A DNA stretch of 64,000 bases from Lysobacter luteus (GCF_907164845.1 NZ_OU015430.1:1168001-1232000); one strand, 5' to 3'. Positions 1 through 9,573 are shown, counted from the first letter of the stretch. Notes: generated from the letters alone by a model not told the origin. Translations and numbers: made by a program.

Positions 1-1188
1 CTTGCGGAAGAGGTCGGCGAGGATCGGGCCGCGGCGCTGATGGCCTACCTGCGGCGCACGCCCGAGGCGGTCGAAGCTCGGCCCGAAGGCTCCCTGACCC
101 TGTCGCGCCAACGCCTGGCCGAAGGCCTGGCAGCCTACGCGGCCGGCGACCGGGGCGGCGCACGCGACCTGATGCTGTCGGCCTACCTGGACGGATTCGA
201 GCCCGTCGAACCGCTTCTCGCATCGCGCGACCCTGCATTGATGGCGCGCATCGAAACCGCGATGGGCGAGTTGCGCTCGCGCATCGCCAGCTCGGCGGAC
301 GTGGAGGAGGTGCAGGCGCAGGTCGGGGTGGTCAATGGCCTGTTCGACGACGCCGAGGCCACGCTGTCGCCTGACCAGGCCACCGCGGTCTCCTCCTTCA
401 TCGGTGCTTTCACCATCCTGTTGCGCGAAGGGCTGGAAGCACTGCTGCTGGTGATCGCGATGATCGCTTTCCTGCGCAAGGCCAACCGCACCGAGGTGAT
501 GCCGTACGTGCATGCAGGCTGGGTCGGCGCGTTGCTGGCAGGCGTCCTGACCTGGGGCGCGGCGACCTACCTGGTCAGCATCAGTGGTGCCAGTCGCGAG
601 CTGACCGAAGGCTTCGCCGCGCTGTTCGCAGCGGTGGTGCTGCTGTTCGTCGGCATCTGGATGCACGGCAAGAGCCAGGCTGGCGCATGGCAGCGCTACA
701 TCCGCGACAAGCTCTCGCACGCGCTCTCGCGGCGGTCGGCGTGGTTCCTGTTCCTGCTCTCGTTCGTGGTCGTTTACCGCGAGGTGTTCGAGACCGTGCT
801 GTTCTATGCGGCGCTGTGGACGCAGGGCAACCCGTCCGCGATCCTGGCCGGCGCGGCCGTCGCCGTGGTGGTGCTGGGTGTCGTGGCGTGGGCGATGCTG
901 CGCTACTCGCGCAAGCTGCCGATCGCCCGGTTCTTCGCCATCAGCTCGGTGCTCATCGCGGTTCTCGCGGTGATGCTGGCCGGCAAGGGCATCGCCGCCC
1001 TGCAGGAAGCCGGCTGGTTGCCGATGAGCCTGATCTCGTTCCCGCGGGTCGACCTGCTGGGTGTGTATCCGACGCTGGAGGGCGTGGGCACGCAGTTGCT
1101 GGTCCTGGCGACCCTGGCCGCCGGTTTCTGGCTCAACCGCCGGGCCGCGTCGGCGGTCGCGGTGACACCGGCGCACGAGTCGAACTGA
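1..1188 (+). CDS. FTR1 family high-affinity iron permease (5' truncated)
   Basis: C-terminal 395 residues of an inner-membrane iron transporter of the FTR1/EfeU family. The frame is open from base 1, with 13 codons before the first in-frame ATG at 40, so the true start lies outside the window and about 130 visible residues belong to the N-terminal extension common in bacterial FTR1 proteins. Numbered from that ATG, both iron-binding REXXE motifs are present: REGLE at 129-133 and REVFE at 247-251, each in a hydrophobic helix. About seven membrane segments follow residue 120. The gene converges on the zinc-ribbon gene downstream. Family assignment is firm. The electron-transfer partner, if any, would be upstream and is not visible. 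Confidence 0.93.
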   Translation, partial: LAEEVGEDRAAALMAYLRRTPEAVEARPEGSLTLSRQRLAEGLAAYAAGDRGGARDLMLSAYLDGFEPVEPLLASRDPALMARIETAMGELRSRIASSADVEEVQAQVGVVNGLFDDAEATLSPDQATAVSSFIGAFTILLREGLEALLLVIAMIAFLRKANRTEVMPYVHAGWVGALLAGVLTWGAATYLVSISGASRELTEGFAALFAAVVLLFVGIWMHGKSQAGAWQRYIRDKLSHALSRRSAWFLFLLSFVVVYREVFETVLFYAALWTQGNPSAILAGAAVAVVVLGVVAWAMLRYSRKLPIARFFAISSVLIAVLAVMLAGKGIAALQEAGWLPMSLISFPRVDLLGVYPTLEGVGTQLLVLATLAAGFWLNRRAASAVAVTPAHESN

Positions 1189-1233
1189 TCGTCGGTCGCT
1201 GCACGGGCGCGGCGCCCTCCGGCGCCACGCCGG

Positions 1234-1590
1234 TCAATGGCGGCTGCGCTTCGCGGCCGACCCTTTCACCTCGCTGGCTTCCACCCGCAGGCTGAAGGTG
1301 CGCTCCTCGCCGGGGTGGATCGCGCCGACCCCGACGACCTGGCGGTTGACCTCCCGGCCGCGCCCGTCGCGGATCGACAGCACCATCGAGTACTCGCAGG
1401 CGCCCTGGGCGGGCGCCGGGATGGTGCCCTCGACCTGCAGCGGCGAAAACGTCGCCGCCTCCGCCACTTCCGCGTCGAAGCGCAGGTGCCCGCGGCATTG
1501 CGGACACACGCTGGCGCTCTCGAGGATGGTGGTCTTGCAGTGCGGGCAGGTGCGCGTCGCGCCCGCGGTCCCGGGGCGCGGGGCGCTCAT
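1234..1590 (-). CDS. Zinc-ribbon protein, coupled to bactofilin
   Basis: A 118-residue protein with an N-terminal zinc ribbon (CPHC at 15-18 and CPQC at 29-32). A beta-rich segment of about 80 residues follows, reading like an extracytoplasmic or carbohydrate-type sandwich domain, although there is no signal peptide. The ATG overlaps the stop of the upstream bactofilin gene (ATGA), so the two are translationally coupled and probably act together. Function is unknown; a scaffold or regulatory role tied to the bactofilin polymer is inference from context only. Confidence 0.8.
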   Translation of the reverse strand: MSAPRPGTAGATRTCPHCKTTILESASVCPQCRGHLRFDAEVAEAATFSPLQVEGTIPAPAQGACEYSMVLSIRDGRGREVNRQVVGVGAIHPGEERTFSLRVEASEVKGSAAKRSRH

Positions 1591-2150
1591 GCGTCGTTGT
1601 CGGAAGCGGCCTTGTCGGACTTGCCGTTGCCGCCCTTGCCGCTGGAGCCGCCGGTGGCCTTGTCGCCCCAGCCGAAGTCGACCTGGCCGCGCATCCGCGC
1701 GCCGGTGGCGACCGTCAGCGCGCCGGCCTTGACGTCACCGGTGAGGGCGCCGGACTCGAGCAGCTCGACCTTCTGCGCGGATTCGATGTTGCCTTCCAGC
1801 TCGCCGGCCACGATGACCTTGTGGGCGCGCACGCCGCCCGACAGCCGCGCGCCGGGCTCGATGGTCAGGTTGCCCTGCACGTTGACGTCGCCGTTGAACT
1901 TGCCGGCGATGCGGACGTGGCCGGTGCCTTCGATCTTGCCCTCGATGGTCAGTTCAGCGGCGATCAGGGATTCCTTCAACGGCGCCTCGTTGCGCGCCGG
2001 GCTCGCGGCAGGAGTGGCCGGGGCAGGCGCCGGCGAGGTGATGTCGCGGATCGGCGTCGGCTCGAAGCTGGCGGCCTTCGGGCTCTCGGCCGGCGCGGCC
2101 GGCGTGGGGGCAGGGTTCTTGGCGGGGGTTGAGTCTTTCCAGATGGCCAT
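1587..2150 (-). CDS. Bactofilin family cytoskeletal protein
   Basis: A 187-residue bactofilin, a protein that self-assembles without nucleotide into filaments at the inner membrane and often places cell-wall enzymes. The first 60 residues are a disordered Pro/Ala linker. Residues about 60-165 show the repetitive Gly- and hydrophobic-rich pattern of a right-handed beta-helix (for example EGKIEGTGHVRIAGKFNGDV), and a Gly/Ser/Lys/Asp tail follows. It is the first gene of a two-gene unit with the zinc-ribbon gene. Length and architecture are normal for the family. Confidence 0.93.
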   Translation of the reverse strand: MAIWKDSTPAKNPAPTPAAPAESPKAASFEPTPIRDITSPAPAPATPAASPARNEAPLKESLIAAELTIEGKIEGTGHVRIAGKFNGDVNVQGNLTIEPGARLSGGVRAHKVIVAGELEGNIESAQKVELLESGALTGDVKAGALTVATGARMRGQVDFGWGDKATGGSSGKGGNGKSDKAASDNDA

Positions 2151-2299
2151 CGGCAGGGTCCGTGCTTGGTGGGCGGGACCTCCGAACTTAGCACCTGCTT
2201 CACGGCGTCATCATGTGACACTTCACGTCACCCGGCACCCCTTCAGGAAGCGGTCAGGAATTCCCCGTTCATCGGTGCGCACCGTCACGTCCGCAGCTA

Positions 2300-3910
2300 C
2301 TACATGCGGAACACGCCAAAGCGGGTCCGGTCCTCGATGGGCGCGTTGAGGCTGGCCGACAACCCCAGGCCGAGCACGCGGCGCGTGTCGGCCGGGTCGA
2401 TGATGCCGTCGTCCCACAGCCGCGCGGTGGCGTAGTAGGGGTTGCCCTGGTCTTCGTACTGTTGGCGGATGGGGGCCTTGAAGGTCTCTTCCTCATCCAT
2501 CGACCAGTCGCCGCCGCGGGCCTCGATACCGTCCCGCTTGACCGTGGCCAGCACGGAGGCCGCCTGCTCGCCGCCCATCACGCTGATGCGCGCGTTCGGC
2601 CACATCCACAGGAACCGCGCGCCATAGGCCCGGCCGCACATCGCGTAGTTGCCGGCGCCGAAGCTGCCGCCGATCACCACCGTGAACTTCGGTACGTGCG
2701 AGCACGCCACCGCGGTCACCATCTTGGCCCCGTCCTTGGCGATGCCGGCCTGCTCGTACTTCTTGCCGACCATGAAGCCGGTGATGTTCTGCAGGAACAC
2801 CAGCGGGATGCCGCGCTGGTTGCACAGCTCGATGAAGTGCGCGCCCTTGAGCGCGCTCTCGGCGAACAGGATGCCGTTGTTGGCGATGACGCCGACCGGG
2901 TAGCCGTGCAGGTGCGCGAAGCCGGTCACCAGGGTCTTGCCGTAGCGCGCCTTAAACTCCTGGAACTCGCTGCCGTCGACCACGCGGGCGATCACCTCGC
3001 GGATGTCGAACGGGCGGCGGGCATCCTTCGGCACGATGCCGTAGAGCTCCTCGGCGGCGAACAGCGGGTCGCGTACCGGGCGCGTGGCGACTGGCAGCAC
3101 CTTGTTCCGGTTGAACGTGCCGACGATGTCGCGCGCAATCTGCAGCGCATGGCGGTCGTCCTCGGCGAAGTGGTCGGCCACACCGGAGATGCTGGTATGC
3201 ACGTCGGCGCCGCCGAGCGTCTCGGCATCGACCACCTCGCCGGTGGCGGCCTTCACCAGTGGCGGCCCACCGAGGAAGATCGTGCCCTGTTCCTTCACGA
3301 TCACCGACTCGTCGCACATGGCCGGCACGTAGGCACCGCCGGCGGTGCACGAACCCATCACCACGGCCACCTGCGGGATGTTCTCGGCGCTCATGCGGGC
3401 CTGGTTGTAAAAGATCCGGCCGAAGTGCTCCTTGTCGGGGAAGACCTCGTCCTGCAGCGGCAGGAAGGCGCCGCCGGAGTCGACCAGGTAGATGCACGGC
3501 AGGTTGTTCTCGCGCGCGACTTCCTGCGCGCGCAGGTGCTTCTTGACCGTCATCGGGAAGTAGGTGCCGCCCTTGACCGTAGCGTCGTTGGCCACGACTA
3601 CCACCTCCTGGCCCATCACCCGGCCGATGCCGCAGACCATGCCTGCCGCCGGCGCGGCGTCGGCGTACATCCCTTCGGCGGCCAGCGGCGCGATCTCGAG
3701 GAACGGCGAGCCGGGGTCGAGCAGGGCGGTGATGCGGTCGCGCGCCAGCAGCTTGCCGCGCGCAGTGTGTTTGTCGCGGGCCTTGTCGCCGCCGCCGGCC
3801 GCCGCGCGTGCAAGCCGGGCATCGAGCTCATCGACCAGTGCGCGATGCCAGGCGGCGTTGTCGCGGAAATCCTGCGAGCGGGGGTCGAGGGCGGAGCTCA
3901 GTACGGGCAT
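2300..3910 (-). CDS. Methylcrotonyl-CoA carboxylase beta (carboxyltransferase) subunit
   Basis: A 536-residue biotin-dependent carboxyltransferase that moves the carboxyl group from biotin to 3-methylcrotonyl-CoA in leucine degradation (LiuB/MccB). The start at 3910 gives the usual family N-terminus ([12 protein letters not shown]); an upstream in-frame ATG at 3997 adds a low-complexity extension not typical of the family. The C-terminal half contains the conserved [16 protein letters not shown] and [10 protein letters not shown] segments found in MCC rather than propionyl-CoA carboxylase beta chains. The biotin-carrying alpha subunit is not adjacent and not in the window, unlike the compact liu operons of pseudomonads. 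Isovaleryl-CoA dehydrogenase, the preceding pathway enzyme, lies about 6 kb away. Confidence 0.92.
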   Translation of the reverse strand: MPVLSSALDPRSQDFRDNAAWHRALVDELDARLARAAAGGGDKARDKHTARGKLLARDRITALLDPGSPFLEIAPLAAEGMYADAAPAAGMVCGIGRVMGQEVVVVANDATVKGGTYFPMTVKKHLRAQEVARENNLPCIYLVDSGGAFLPLQDEVFPDKEHFGRIFYNQARMSAENIPQVAVVMGSCTAGGAYVPAMCDESVIVKEQGTIFLGGPPLVKAATGEVVDAETLGGADVHTSISGVADHFAEDDRHALQIARDIVGTFNRNKVLPVATRPVRDPLFAAEELYGIVPKDARRPFDIREVIARVVDGSEFQEFKARYGKTLVTGFAHLHGYPVGVIANNGILFAESALKGAHFIELCNQRGIPLVFLQNITGFMVGKKYEQAGIAKDGAKMVTAVACSHVPKFTVVIGGSFGAGNYAMCGRAYGARFLWMWPNARISVMGGEQAASVLATVKRDGIEARGGDWSMDEEETFKAPIRQQYEDQGNPYYATARLWDDGIIDPADTRRVLGLGLSASLNAPIEDRTRFGVFRM

Positions 3911-3998
3911 GCGGTTCTGCGCGGCGATGGAGACGGCACAGGATAACCGCGACGCGGCGGCGGTAGGTCCGGCGACCGGAGCGCCTGCGTGCGCCAAA

Positions 3999-4027
3999 CA
4001 AAAACGGGCCCGCCGTAGCGGACCCGT
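3999..4027 (-). terminator. Intrinsic terminator after Ala-rich lipoprotein 1
   Basis: On the minus strand a 10-bp GC-rich stem (one G:T pair) with a 4-base loop at 4004-4027 is followed by five T residues. It lies just past the stop of the lipoprotein gene at 4052-4429 and separates it from the carboxylase gene. Confidence 0.8.
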
Positions 4028-4051
4028 CCTGGTCAGGCAGAGCGCGGGACG

Positions 4052-4429
4052 TCAGTCCTGCACTTCGGCGTTGGCCTCGGCCTCGGCTTCCACCTGCTCC
4101 TGCTCCATCTCGGCGGAGACGTTGGCAGCAGCGTCGCCGATCGCACCGGCGGCGTTGGCCTTGCCTTCTTCATAGGCTTCCTGCAGCGGGTCGACAGCGG
4201 CGTCGGCGGCGGCGGCGACCGTACCGGCAGCAGCAGCGGCACCGGCAGCGGCAGCCTCGGCGCTGGCGGCAGCCGCATCACCCGCGGACTCGGCGGCAAC
4301 GGCCGCCTGGTCACCGGCGACTTCGGCCTCGGCGGCCGCCTCGTTGGCTTCCTGGTTGGCGGTCGGCGAGTTGCAGGCGGTAAGCGCGAACGCACCCGCG
4401 GCGAGGAGGGTCAAAAGCTTGTTGTTCAT
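4052..4429 (-). CDS. Ala/Glu-rich small lipoprotein 1
   Basis: A 125-residue predicted lipoprotein. The start at 4429 has a GGAG ribosome-binding site 8 bases upstream and gives a clean type II signal peptide with lipobox LTAC (Cys19). The mature part is almost entirely Ala, Glu, Asp and Gln with helical periodicity, as in alanine-zipper or Lpp-like periplasmic helices. It is a paralogue in style of the next upstream gene: same length, same Cys position and same composition. Each has its own terminator, suggesting separate transcripts. Function is unknown; an envelope or periplasmic helical lipoprotein is the most that can be said. Confidence 0.82.
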   Translation of the reverse strand: MNNKLLTLLAAGAFALTACNSPTANQEANEAAAEAEVAGDQAAVAAESAGDAAAASAEAAAAGAAAAAGTVAAAADAAVDPLQEAYEEGKANAAGAIGDAAANVSAEMEQEQVEAEAEANAEVQD

Positions 4430-4553
4430 TTGCTGACTCCTGTGTGTCGGCAGTTGACTTCGATAGAGCGCCGGTCCTGCCGGCGGCGGCACTATCGAGG
4501 CGGGCCGTGTAAAGGAATGTGAAGGCGCCGGGCCGGCCCCGGCAGACGGGTAC

Positions 4554-4585
4554 AAAAAAACCGCCGGGAAAACCCGGCGGTCTTT
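4554..4585 (-). terminator. Intrinsic terminator after Ala-rich lipoprotein 2
   Basis: A perfect 8-bp stem (ccgccggg/cccggcgg) with an AAAA loop at 4561-4580. Read on the minus strand it is followed by seven T residues. It closes the transcript of the lipoprotein gene at 4609-4986. Confidence 0.88.
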
Positions 4586-4608
4586 TGGATCAATAACTCG
4601 GGCCAGAA

Positions 4609-4986
4609 TTAGAGGCCGTCGTTGTTGGTCTCGGCATCGGCACCGGCAGCAGCCTCTTCGGCCGCGTCCTGGGCCTGCTCGGCGGCGTCGGCTGCATTCT
4701 CGGCAGCGTCGGCAGCGTCGTCGGCGTCGGTCATGTCGGTCGCACCGGCAGCGGCGTCGGCCGAGGTCGCAGCGGCGTCAGCAGCGGCGGCGGCGGTGTC
4801 GGCAGCAGCCTGGGCAGCGTCGGCAGCCATGGCGTCGCCAGCAGCAGCGGCGTTGGCAGCGGCTTCGGAAGCCTCGCCAGCAGCCTCGGCGGCTTCGGCG
4901 GCGGAGTCTTCAGCCTGCTGCTGGTTCGAGCAGGCAACCAGGGCAAAGCCCATAGCCAGGGCAAGCAGCGCCTTGTTGAAAGTCAT
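4609..4986 (-). CDS. Ala/Asp-rich small lipoprotein 2
   Basis: A 125-residue predicted lipoprotein with lipobox LVAC (Cys19). The start at 4986 follows a GAGGA site. The mature sequence is a long Ala-rich helix with regularly spaced Asp/Glu (repeats such as AADAAENAADAAEQAQDAAE), resembling a coiled coil or alanine zipper. It is a tandem neighbour of the similar lipoprotein at 4052-4429. The composition also makes the antisense frame open, but the signal peptide and ribosome-binding site fix the coding strand. Specific function not recognised. Confidence 0.83.
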   Translation of the reverse strand: MTFNKALLALAMGFALVACSNQQQAEDSAAEAAEAAGEASEAAANAAAAGDAMAADAAQAAADTAAAAADAAATSADAAAGATDMTDADDAADAAENAADAAEQAQDAAEEAAAGADAETNNDGL

Positions 4987-5189
4987 GGTTCGTTCCTCGT
5001 CGTATAAAAATGTGGGCAACGCGCAATTGCGCGCCGATAACATGATGACAACGCCGCGACGCCTGTCAAGCGGCACGTTGTGTTTTTAAGTTAATGCCTC
5101 GTTAACTGGTTCAGGGGTCTTTCCGACGGCCGGTCATCCAACATGAACAGGGCGTGATAAAAGCCCCCCCTTCGCGCCCTGCTGGCGGT

Positions 5190-6365
5190 TCAGAGCAGCT
5201 CGACGGCAATCGCGGTGGCTTCGCCGCCACCGATGCAGAGCGATGCGACACCACGCTTACCGCCACGCGCGCGCAATGCATTGAGCAGCGTGACAATCAA
5301 ACGCGCGCCGCTTGCGCCGATCGGATGACCGAGCGCCACCGCGCCGCCGTGCACGTTGATCTTTTCGTGCGGAATGCCGAGGTCCTTGATCGGCGCCATC
5401 GCCACGCACGCGAAGGCTTCGTTGATCTCGAACAGGTCGACGTCCTCGATCTTCCAGCCGGCCTTTTCGAGCACGTTGGAAATCGCCTTGACGGGCGCGG
5501 TGGTGAACCACTCCGGCGCCTGCGCGTGGCCCGCGTGCGCAACGATCCGCGCCAGCGGCTTCAGCCCGCGCGATGCGGCTTCGTCGGCCGACATCAGCAC
5601 CGTGGCGGCAGCGCCGTCGGAGATCTTCGACGACGACGCTGCGGTCAACACGCCGTCCTTGCCGAACGCGGCGCGCAGGCCGGGGATCTTGCCGGTATCG
5701 ATCTTGCCCGGCTCCTCGTCGGTGTCGACGACGACTTCGCCCTTGCGCGTCTTGACGGTCACCGGAACGATCTCGTCCTTGAACGCACCGTCGGCCTGCG
5801 CCTTCTTGGCGCGGTTGACGCTTTCGGCCGCGAACGCGTCCAGCGCCTCGCGATCGAACCCGTAGGTGTTGCAGGTGGTGTCGCCGAACACGCCCATCGC
5901 CTTGCCGTCATACGGATTGGTCAGGCCGTCGTGTGCCATGTGGTCGAGCATCTCGGTGCTGCCGTAGCGGATGCCGGTGCGCGAGTTGTTGAGCAGGTGC
6001 GGGGCGTTGGTCATCGACTCCATGCCGCCGGCGACAACCACGCTGGCTGAACCGGCCTTGATCATGTCGTGGCCCAGCATCACGGCCTTCATACCCGAGC
6101 CGCAGACCTTGTTGATGGTGGTGCACGCGGCCGAGTCGGGCAGGCCGGCACCCAGCGCGGCCTGGCGCGCCGGTGCCTGGCCGAGGCCGGCGGGCAGCAC
6201 GCAACCCATGATGACCTCCTGGACCTGGTCGGGCGCGATGCCGGCCTGCTCGAGCGCGCCAGTGATGGCGGCAACGCCGAGTTGCGGTGTGGGCACGCCG
6301 GTGAACTGGCCGAGGAAGGAACCGATGGCGGTGCGCTTGGCACCGACGATGACGACGTCGCTCAT
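5190..6365 (-). CDS. Acetyl-CoA C-acyltransferase (thiolase)
   Basis: A 391-residue biosynthetic-type thiolase that condenses or cleaves acetoacetyl-CoA/3-ketoacyl-CoA in the cytoplasm. The nucleophilic cysteine is Cys88 in NKVCGSGMK. The C-terminal motifs NVHGGAVALGHPIGASGAR and the CIGGGEATA active-site loop are both present. The start at 6365 gives MSDVVIVGAKRTAIGSF, the normal thiolase N-terminus. Length is typical. Best match is acetyl-CoA acetyltransferase (AtoB/PhaA type). In this setting it may finish leucine or fatty-acid breakdown, since the last step of leucine catabolism gives acetoacetate. Confidence 0.93.
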   Translation of the reverse strand: MSDVVIVGAKRTAIGSFLGQFTGVPTPQLGVAAITGALEQAGIAPDQVQEVIMGCVLPAGLGQAPARQAALGAGLPDSAACTTINKVCGSGMKAVMLGHDMIKAGSASVVVAGGMESMTNAPHLLNNSRTGIRYGSTEMLDHMAHDGLTNPYDGKAMGVFGDTTCNTYGFDREALDAFAAESVNRAKKAQADGAFKDEIVPVTVKTRKGEVVVDTDEEPGKIDTGKIPGLRAAFGKDGVLTAASSSKISDGAAATVLMSADEAASRGLKPLARIVAHAGHAQAPEWFTTAPVKAISNVLEKAGWKIEDVDLFEINEAFACVAMAPIKDLGIPHEKINVHGGAVALGHPIGASGARLIVTLLNALRARGGKRGVASLCIGGGEATAIAVELL

Positions 6366-6601
6366 GGGGGACTCCAGTGGATGGGACCGGCGGCGCGGCC
6401 GTTGGATCAACCCGTTGCCGCTGCCGCATCGGCCGATTATGCGGCGGCGTGCTGCAGTGCCGCAAACCCGCACAACGCTTCAGCAGTTTGAATGGGGCGG
6501 CGATTGTGCGTGTCGCGAACCCGTCCGATACTCGGACGACTGGCCGATCATGCGTGCAGTCCGTTCGATGCGCGTGGCCGTTGTCGACCTCCGGGGGAAA
6601 A

Positions 6602-9433
6602 ATGGATTTGCATCGCAACGCACTCGCCCACGCCTGCCGCGTGGCTTTGGGAAGTATCGGCCTGGTCGTGTTGGCGGGCTGTGGTGGTGGCGGCGGTAGC
6701 GACACGGTCGTGCGACCTGACCCGCCTCCGGCGGCGCCGCCGGCCGACCCGGTGGTGTACGACCCGAACCCCGCGTTCTCCAAGCACCTGACCGTGACCA
6801 ACACGCAGGCGGCGCACGCGGCCGGTTTCACCGGTGAGGGTGTGCGCATCGGCGTGATCGACAGTGGCGTCAACCGCAACCATCCCGCGCTCTCGCCGCG
6901 CGTGGTCTACAACGAGACCTACCTCGATCCGAACCGCAACAACCTGTCGGTCGACGACGTGGTCGGGCACGGCACGGCGGTGGCGCAGGTCATGGCCGGC
7001 ACGGCGTTCGGTGAATGGCCGGGCGGCATCGCGCCGGGCGCGGAGATCCTCTCGGCGCGCATCATCTCCGACACCCCGCCGGTCGATGACGGGTCCGGCG
7101 AGGGCAACGAGGTCGATGGCGCGCTCGGGCTGCTGCAGGTCCACCAGGACCTGGTCGCGCAGGGCATGCGGATCATGAACAACTCGTGGGGCGGCCTCTA
7201 CTGGACCAACCCCAACGCGACGGCGCCGATTGCCGAGGAATACCGGCCCTTCATCCGCGACCACGACGGCCTGGTGGTGTTTTCCACCGGCAACTCGGGC
7301 TTCGATGACCCGTCCAGCATGGCTGCGTTGCCGAGCCAGCTTGGCCCGAACGGCTCGACGCCCGCGGCCGACCTGGAGCGCGGCTGGATCGCCGTGGCGG
7401 CGGTCAACGCGGATGCGCCCGACGAACTGGCGATCTATTCCAATGCCTGCGGCGTCGCCAAGGACTACTGCATGGTCGCGCCCGGCAACGTGGTGACCAC
7501 CGGCACCGACGACGCGCCCGACGATCCCAGCTACTGGAACTGGCAGGGCACCTCGTTCTCGGGGCCGCTGGTCTCCGGTGCCGCGGCGCTGGTGTGGGAG
7601 GCGTTCCCGTACTTCAACAACGACCTCGTCCGGCAGACGCTGCTGGGCACGGCCACCGACATCGGTGCCGCCGGCGTCGACGACATCTTCGGCCATGGCC
7701 TGCTCAACGTGGGTGCAGCGGTGCAGGGTCCGGGGCGGCTGGACTGGGGCCAGGTAGTCGCCAACTTCAACGGCGGCGCCTCGTTCTGGGACAACGACAT
7801 CAGCGGCGCCGGCGGTATCACCAAGCGCGGCAGCGGCGAGCTGGTGCTGACCGGCAACAACAGCTATTCCGGCGACACCCGGGTGGAGTCCGGCATCCTC
7901 AGCGCGCTCTCGCACCTGCCGGGCAACGCGGTGGTCGGGGCCGATGGCGGGCTGGCGCTCGAGGGCAGCAGCGTCCTGGGCAACCTGTCCAATGACGGCG
8001 TGGTCTTCATGTACGGCGGCGACTCGGAAGGGCTCACCCACACCGTGGGCGGCGACTTCCGACAGGGCGCTGGCGGCGTCTTCGCGTTCGACGTTGGCTC
8101 GCGAATGCAGGTGGCCGGCAGCGCGCAGATCGACGGCGACGCGCTGGTGGCCGGCGTCACCGAGGGCTACGTGTACTCGTCGAGCGAGACCTTCCTGACC
8201 GCGGCCGGCGGCATTACCGGCCAGTTCGACAACCTGCTGGCGGGCGAGGGCGTGTTCCTCGAGGCCGACCTGGCCTACACCGCCAACGCGGTGTCGCTTG
8301 AGATCCAGCGGCTGGACGTCAATGCGACGGCACAGGCATTCGGCCTGAGCGCGGCGGCGGTCGGCAGCGCGCTGCGGGTGGAGAACGCCTTCCGACTGAT
8401 TGACGGCAGCGCCGTGCGGTTGTCGGGCGACCCGATGGTGGGCGGCTTCATCGAGGGTGCGTCGGCACTGCAGCGCACCGCGACCGTTGCCGGGGCCGAG
8501 CAGTCGCTGGCCAGCCTGTCGGGCGAGTTGCATGCGGCCGACACCGCGTTCGCGATGATGGCGATCGAGGGCGGACGGCACGCGCTGGAGTCGCGCCTGG
8601 ACACGCTGGAGCGCACGGGCGTGGCCGGTGGCTGGGCGCAGCGCCTCGATGGCGAGCGTTCGATGTGGTCGCACACCCGGCTCGACAGCAACGGCTGGAT
8701 GATCGGCCATGACCGCTGGTTCGGGCCGAACCTGATGGTCGGTGCCGCGTTCGGCCAGAGCGACGGCCAGGGCGCGCACACGCTGCGTGGCGACCGCGAG
8801 CGCAACCGCCAGATCGAAGGCCAGTTCTATGCGGCCTGGGAGGACGGCGGCAACTACGTGCTCGGCCGGATGGCGCTGGGCAGCATCGACCGCCGCCTGC
8901 AGCGCGACATCCTGCTCGGGTCGCGGCACTACGGCGTAGGCACCGACTACGACAACCGCTACACGACGTTGGGCGTGCAGGCGGGCCACCGGTTCCAGTT
9001 CGGCGGCGCGACGTTGACCCCGTACCTGGGCACCCAGGCGATCCGGCTGGAGCGCGATGGCTTCAGCGAGCAGGGCGCGGCCGGCTTCGGCCTGAGTTCC
9101 GCCGGTTCCACGCTGGACGCGACCCAGGCGCTGGCCGGTGCGCGGTTCGAGCGGGGCTGGTGGCTCGGCGCCGCGCGCCTGTCGATGCAGGGCCGGCTGG
9201 AGTGGCAGCACACGCTGTCGCAGTCGGGCAGCGCGATCGATGCGCGGTTTACCGGGCTCGACGTGTGGTCGCCGATTGCCGGCAGTGGTTTGGAGGACGA
9301 CGCGACCGTGTTCGGGCTTGGCCTCGGGCTTGCATTGCCGGATGCCGGTCGCTTTGGCTTCGACATCGATACCCGCCACGTGGGGGGGCGCAGCTACACG
9401 GGCGCCTTCGCCAACTGGACCGTCGGGTTCTGA
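6602..9433 (+). CDS. Subtilisin-family autotransporter serine protease with lipobox
   Basis: A 943-residue secreted S8 protease carried by its own outer-membrane barrel (type Va secretion). The start at 6602 follows a GGGGG stretch and gives a signal peptide ending LAGC followed by a poly-Gly linker, so the passenger may be lipidated. Catalytic triad: Asp87 (VIDSG), His123 (GHGTAVAQ), Ser318 (GTSFSG). After the protease domain a passenger-associated beta-strand repeat occurs (GSGELVLTGNNSYSGDTRVE), then a C-terminal barrel of about 270 residues ending in Trp-Thr-Val-Gly-Phe, the expected BAM-recognised terminal Phe. Stands alone with its own strong terminator. Likely role is extracellular proteolysis; the substrate is unknown. 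Confidence 0.93.
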   Translation: MDLHRNALAHACRVALGSIGLVVLAGCGGGGGSDTVVRPDPPPAAPPADPVVYDPNPAFSKHLTVTNTQAAHAAGFTGEGVRIGVIDSGVNRNHPALSPRVVYNETYLDPNRNNLSVDDVVGHGTAVAQVMAGTAFGEWPGGIAPGAEILSARIISDTPPVDDGSGEGNEVDGALGLLQVHQDLVAQGMRIMNNSWGGLYWTNPNATAPIAEEYRPFIRDHDGLVVFSTGNSGFDDPSSMAALPSQLGPNGSTPAADLERGWIAVAAVNADAPDELAIYSNACGVAKDYCMVAPGNVVTTGTDDAPDDPSYWNWQGTSFSGPLVSGAAALVWEAFPYFNNDLVRQTLLGTATDIGAAGVDDIFGHGLLNVGAAVQGPGRLDWGQVVANFNGGASFWDNDISGAGGITKRGSGELVLTGNNSYSGDTRVESGILSALSHLPGNAVVGADGGLALEGSSVLGNLSNDGVVFMYGGDSEGLTHTVGGDFRQGAGGVFAFDVGSRMQVAGSAQIDGDALVAGVTEGYVYSSSETFLTAAGGITGQFDNLLAGEGVFLEADLAYTANAVSLEIQRLDVNATAQAFGLSAAAVGSALRVENAFRLIDGSAVRLSGDPMVGGFIEGASALQRTATVAGAEQSLASLSGELHAADTAFAMMAIEGGRHALESRLDTLERTGVAGGWAQRLDGERSMWSHTRLDSNGWMIGHDRWFGPNLMVGAAFGQSDGQGAHTLRGDRERNRQIEGQFYAAWEDGGNYVLGRMALGSIDRRLQRDILLGSRHYGVGTDYDNRYTTLGVQAGHRFQFGGATLTPYLGTQAIRLERDGFSEQGAAGFGLSSAGSTLDATQALAGARFERGWWLGAARLSMQGRLEWQHTLSQSGSAIDARFTGLDVWSPIAGSGLEDDATVFGLGLGLALPDAGRFGFDIDTRHVGGRSYTGAFANWTVGF

Positions 9434-9454
9434 GGCCGGGCGTAAGATGCAACG

Positions 9455-9487
9455 AAAAACGCCGCGATTCTCCGCGGCGTTTTTTTT
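9455..9487 (+). terminator. Intrinsic terminator after autotransporter
   Basis: Stem aacgccgcg/cgcggcgtt followed by a run of eight T residues, 20 bases past the autotransporter stop. The A-run on the left arm may also serve the opposite strand, where the isovaleryl-CoA dehydrogenase transcript ends. Confidence 0.9.
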
Positions 9488-9498
9488 ATGCGTCCGTT

Positions 9499-9573
9499 GT
9501 AGGAGCGACGTGAGTCGCGATCGTGACGTGGCGCAGGCCGATCGTTCCCGATCGCGGCTTACGCCGCTCCTAC
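9499..9573. repeat. REP pair (BIME-like), intergenic
   Basis: Imperfect inverted pair: GTAGGAGCGACGTGAGTCGCG at 9499 and its inverted form TCGCGGCTTACGCCGCTCCTAC ending at 9573, with about 27 bases between. It lies between two converging genes, the usual place for REP elements. The same family occurs three more times inside icmF. Confidence 0.88.
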
